Below are positions 62,706-64,000 of a stretch of DNA of 64,000 nucleotides, piece by piece. The stretch spans positions 1,736,001 through 1,800,000 of the forward strand of contig NZ_BAABBV010000001.1 in the NCBI RefSeq assembly GCF_039538145.1, read 5' to 3'. Origin of the DNA: Gryllotalpicola daejeonensis (GTDB lineage: Bacteria > Actinomycetota > Actinomycetes > Actinomycetales > Microbacteriaceae). Each line of letters begins with the position of its first letter. The stretch's first letter is position 1. The translations under genes were made by a program, and so were the position numbers. Under the pieces are notes generated by a model that worked only from the letters and a program-made list of their open reading frames with translations, did not search any database and was not told the origin of the DNA.

Positions 62706-62744
62706 GGCGGTCGGGCGGGTGCGGGGCGCACCCGCCCGACCGCC
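62706..62744 (-). terminator. strong intra-operon hairpin between binding protein and permease
   Basis: An 18-bp perfect stem closed by a GGG loop: arms 62706-62723 and 62727-62744 (core GGTCGGGCGGGTGCG). There is no T-tract, so it is more likely an attenuator or mRNA 3'-end stabiliser than a full terminator. Confidence 0.8.
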
Positions 62745-62762
62745 TGCGCTATCGCGTCCGGC

Positions 62763-64000
62763 TTACTTGCTGACCGGTCGGATCGTCTTCAGGACGATGC
62801 CGACGCCCCAGTTGCCACCCCACGGCAGGGGGAACGCGTACTGGTTGTTCTGGCTCGGCCAGCCGGTGGCGTGCGAGTTGTTGTACTCCGCGAGCGCCTG
62901 GTTCACGTAGATCGGAATGTAGGGCAGGTCCTTCACGATCTTGTCCTGGATCGTCTTGTAGGCAGCCTGCTCCTTGGTCTTGTCGTTGGTGCTGGCGAGC
63001 GTCTTGATCGCGTCATCGACCGCCGGGTCGGAGTAGCGCGAGACGTTCGTCGTCGCCGAGCCGCCGACCTTCGCGGTCGCCGCCGAGTTCAGGTACTGCG
63101 AGTACTGGAAGTACGGGTTCGACGAGGCACCCATGTTGATCGAGTTCAGCGAGAGCTGGTACTTGCCAGACACCTCCGCCTGCGTCCACGCGTTCTGGGC
63201 GACCTGGTTGACGGCGAGCTTGATGCCTGCCGCCTTGAACTGGCCCTGCAGCAGGGTGCAGACGGTGTCGTAGTCGGTCCAACCGGAGACGACGTTGATG
63301 CTCAGGTCGAGCTCCTTGCCGTCCTTCTCGTAGTAGCCCTTCGAGTTCAGCGTCCAGCCGTCGGCCTCGAGCGTGCTCTTGGCCTTCGCCGCGTCAGCGG
63401 TCTGCGGAACGGTGAGGTAGTCGGGGCTCGTGATCTGGTCCTTGTTGACCGTGTTCAGCAGCAGCGACGGCGAGGCCGGCTGCCCGAAGCCCGAGAGGGC
63501 CTGGTTGTTCAGCTGCGTGCGGTCCATCGCGTAGTACATCGCCTGGCGCACGGCGGCATCGGTCTGCGGTCCGGTGCAGCCGAGCGACGCGTTCGCGCAC
63601 GTGAACACCGCGGTCGTGGCCTGCGGGCTGTTCGAGTACGAGATGTTCTTGTGCTGCGCCACGATCTGCTTCAGCGTCGGCAGGAACGAGCCGACGTAGT
63701 CGACCTGGCCCGACTGCAGCGCCGACGTCACGGCATCCGCGTTCGACAGCGAGATGTAGCGCACCTGCGCGACCTTGGGCGCGGCGTCGCCGGTGCCCCA
63801 GTAGTGCGGATTCTTCACCAGCACGAAGCTCTGCGGGGTGAAGCTCTTGAGCATGTAGGGGCCGGTGCCGACGGGCTTCGTGTTGGTCGTCTTGGTCGGG
63901 TCGGCGATCTTCGACCAGATCTTCTGGGGAACGATGGGCTCGTTCCCGAGGATCTGCGGCTCGAGCGTGAAGGCCGTGGAGGGGAAGGTGACGGTGACGG
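62763..64000 (-). CDS. ABC transporter substrate-binding protein, family 5 (partial)
   Basis: About 411 residues of the C-terminal part are visible; the frame stays open to the window edge, so the signal peptide and N-terminus lie beyond. The motif KPVGTGPYML (just upstream of 63852) and LVKNPHYWG, then the ALQSGQVDYVG stretch and the C-terminal PIYVNQALAEYNNSHATGW, are those of SBP_bac_5 lipoproteins that capture peptides or oligosaccharides outside the cell. Operon partners suggest a sugar ligand. Confidence 0.93.
   Translation of the reverse strand, partial: VTVTFPSTAFTLEPQILGNEPIVPQKIWSKIADPTKTTNTKPVGTGPYMLKSFTPQSFVLVKNPHYWGTGDAAPKVAQVRYISLSNADAVTSALQSGQVDYVGSFLPTLKQIVAQHKNISYSNSPQATTAVFTCANASLGCTGPQTDAAVRQAMYYAMDRTQLNNQALSGFGQPASPSLLLNTVNKDQITSPDYLTVPQTADAAKAKSTLEADGWTLNSKGYYEKDGKELDLSINVVSGWTDYDTVCTLLQGQFKAAGIKLAVNQVAQNAWTQAEVSGKYQLSLNSINMGASSNPYFQYSQYLNSAATAKVGGSATTNVSRYSDPAVDDAIKTLASTNDKTKEQAAYKTIQDKIVKDLPYIPIYVNQALAEYNNSHATGWPSQNNQYAFPLPWGGNWGVGIVLKTIRPVSK

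Overview
The window is very GC-rich, and almost every gene shows the codon habits (frequent ggatgcc/gcatccg strings, GTG starts, overlapping stop/start junctions) of a Gram-positive actinobacterium. The gene set (short MtArgA-type N-acetylglutamate synthase, RmlC-RmlD fusion, ClpC with a ClgR-type box, trp leader with tandem Trp codons, many TANNNT-N6/7-ATG leaderless promoters) points to the Microbacteriaceae. The genus cannot be fixed from the sequence alone. No rRNA, tRNA, CRISPR array, prophage or transposase gene was seen.

Layout. (1) 97-3902: a Bcr/CflA exporter diverging from an acyltransferase-3 membrane enzyme, then radA. (2) 3995-34122: the accessory core of the window, an Ess/T7SSb-like locus. 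A 20-kb tightly coupled plus-strand operon encodes a PP2C phosphatase, an FHA protein, a transmembrane Ser/Thr kinase, an FHA-winged-helix protein, two giant paralogous Ig/FN3 surface proteins, a MoxR ATPase, a DUF58 protein, a transglutaminase-fold membrane protein lacking its catalytic Cys and His, and a second small FHA protein. Convergent to it on the minus strand are two WXG100-size proteins, a 486-residue putative secreted substrate, two accessory proteins, a polytopic membrane protein, a 1501-residue EssC/EccC-type FHA-FtsK ATPase and a small anchored protein. (3) 34160-37746: a trp attenuator with leader peptide before a fused TrpE-TrpG, a small hydrolase inside a 27-bp inverted repeat, and argA. 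(4) 37855-42620: a DHA2-type exporter between two long palindromes, clpC and a lipoprotein. (5) 42730-47357: dTDP-rhamnose and UDP-glucuronate genes rmlB, rmlCD, ugd, rmlA. (6) 47476-55457: prolyl oligopeptidase, cardiolipin synthase, sbcD-sbcC. (7) 55444-64000: a peptide/oligosaccharide ABC importer (truncated by the window end) in one operon with a GH2 beta-mannosidase-type enzyme and a LacI-like ligand-binding protein without a DNA-binding domain.

Main discovery candidate. Four promoters of the secretion locus, and no other place I could find in the window, carry the same palindrome GGGGAG-NN-CTCCCC placed 24-25 bp upstream of a TANNNT -10 box. One copy lies before each of the big operon, the esxA-like gene, the substrate operon and the secretion ATPase. 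This ties the phospho-signalling/surface-protein operon to the secretion genes as one regulon. The operon itself encodes a plausible controller: an FHA domain fused to a DNA-binding winged helix, next to a kinase and a phosphatase. I propose a phosphorylation-gated type VII secretion system with giant Ig stalk proteins. The regulator-operator pairing is inference.
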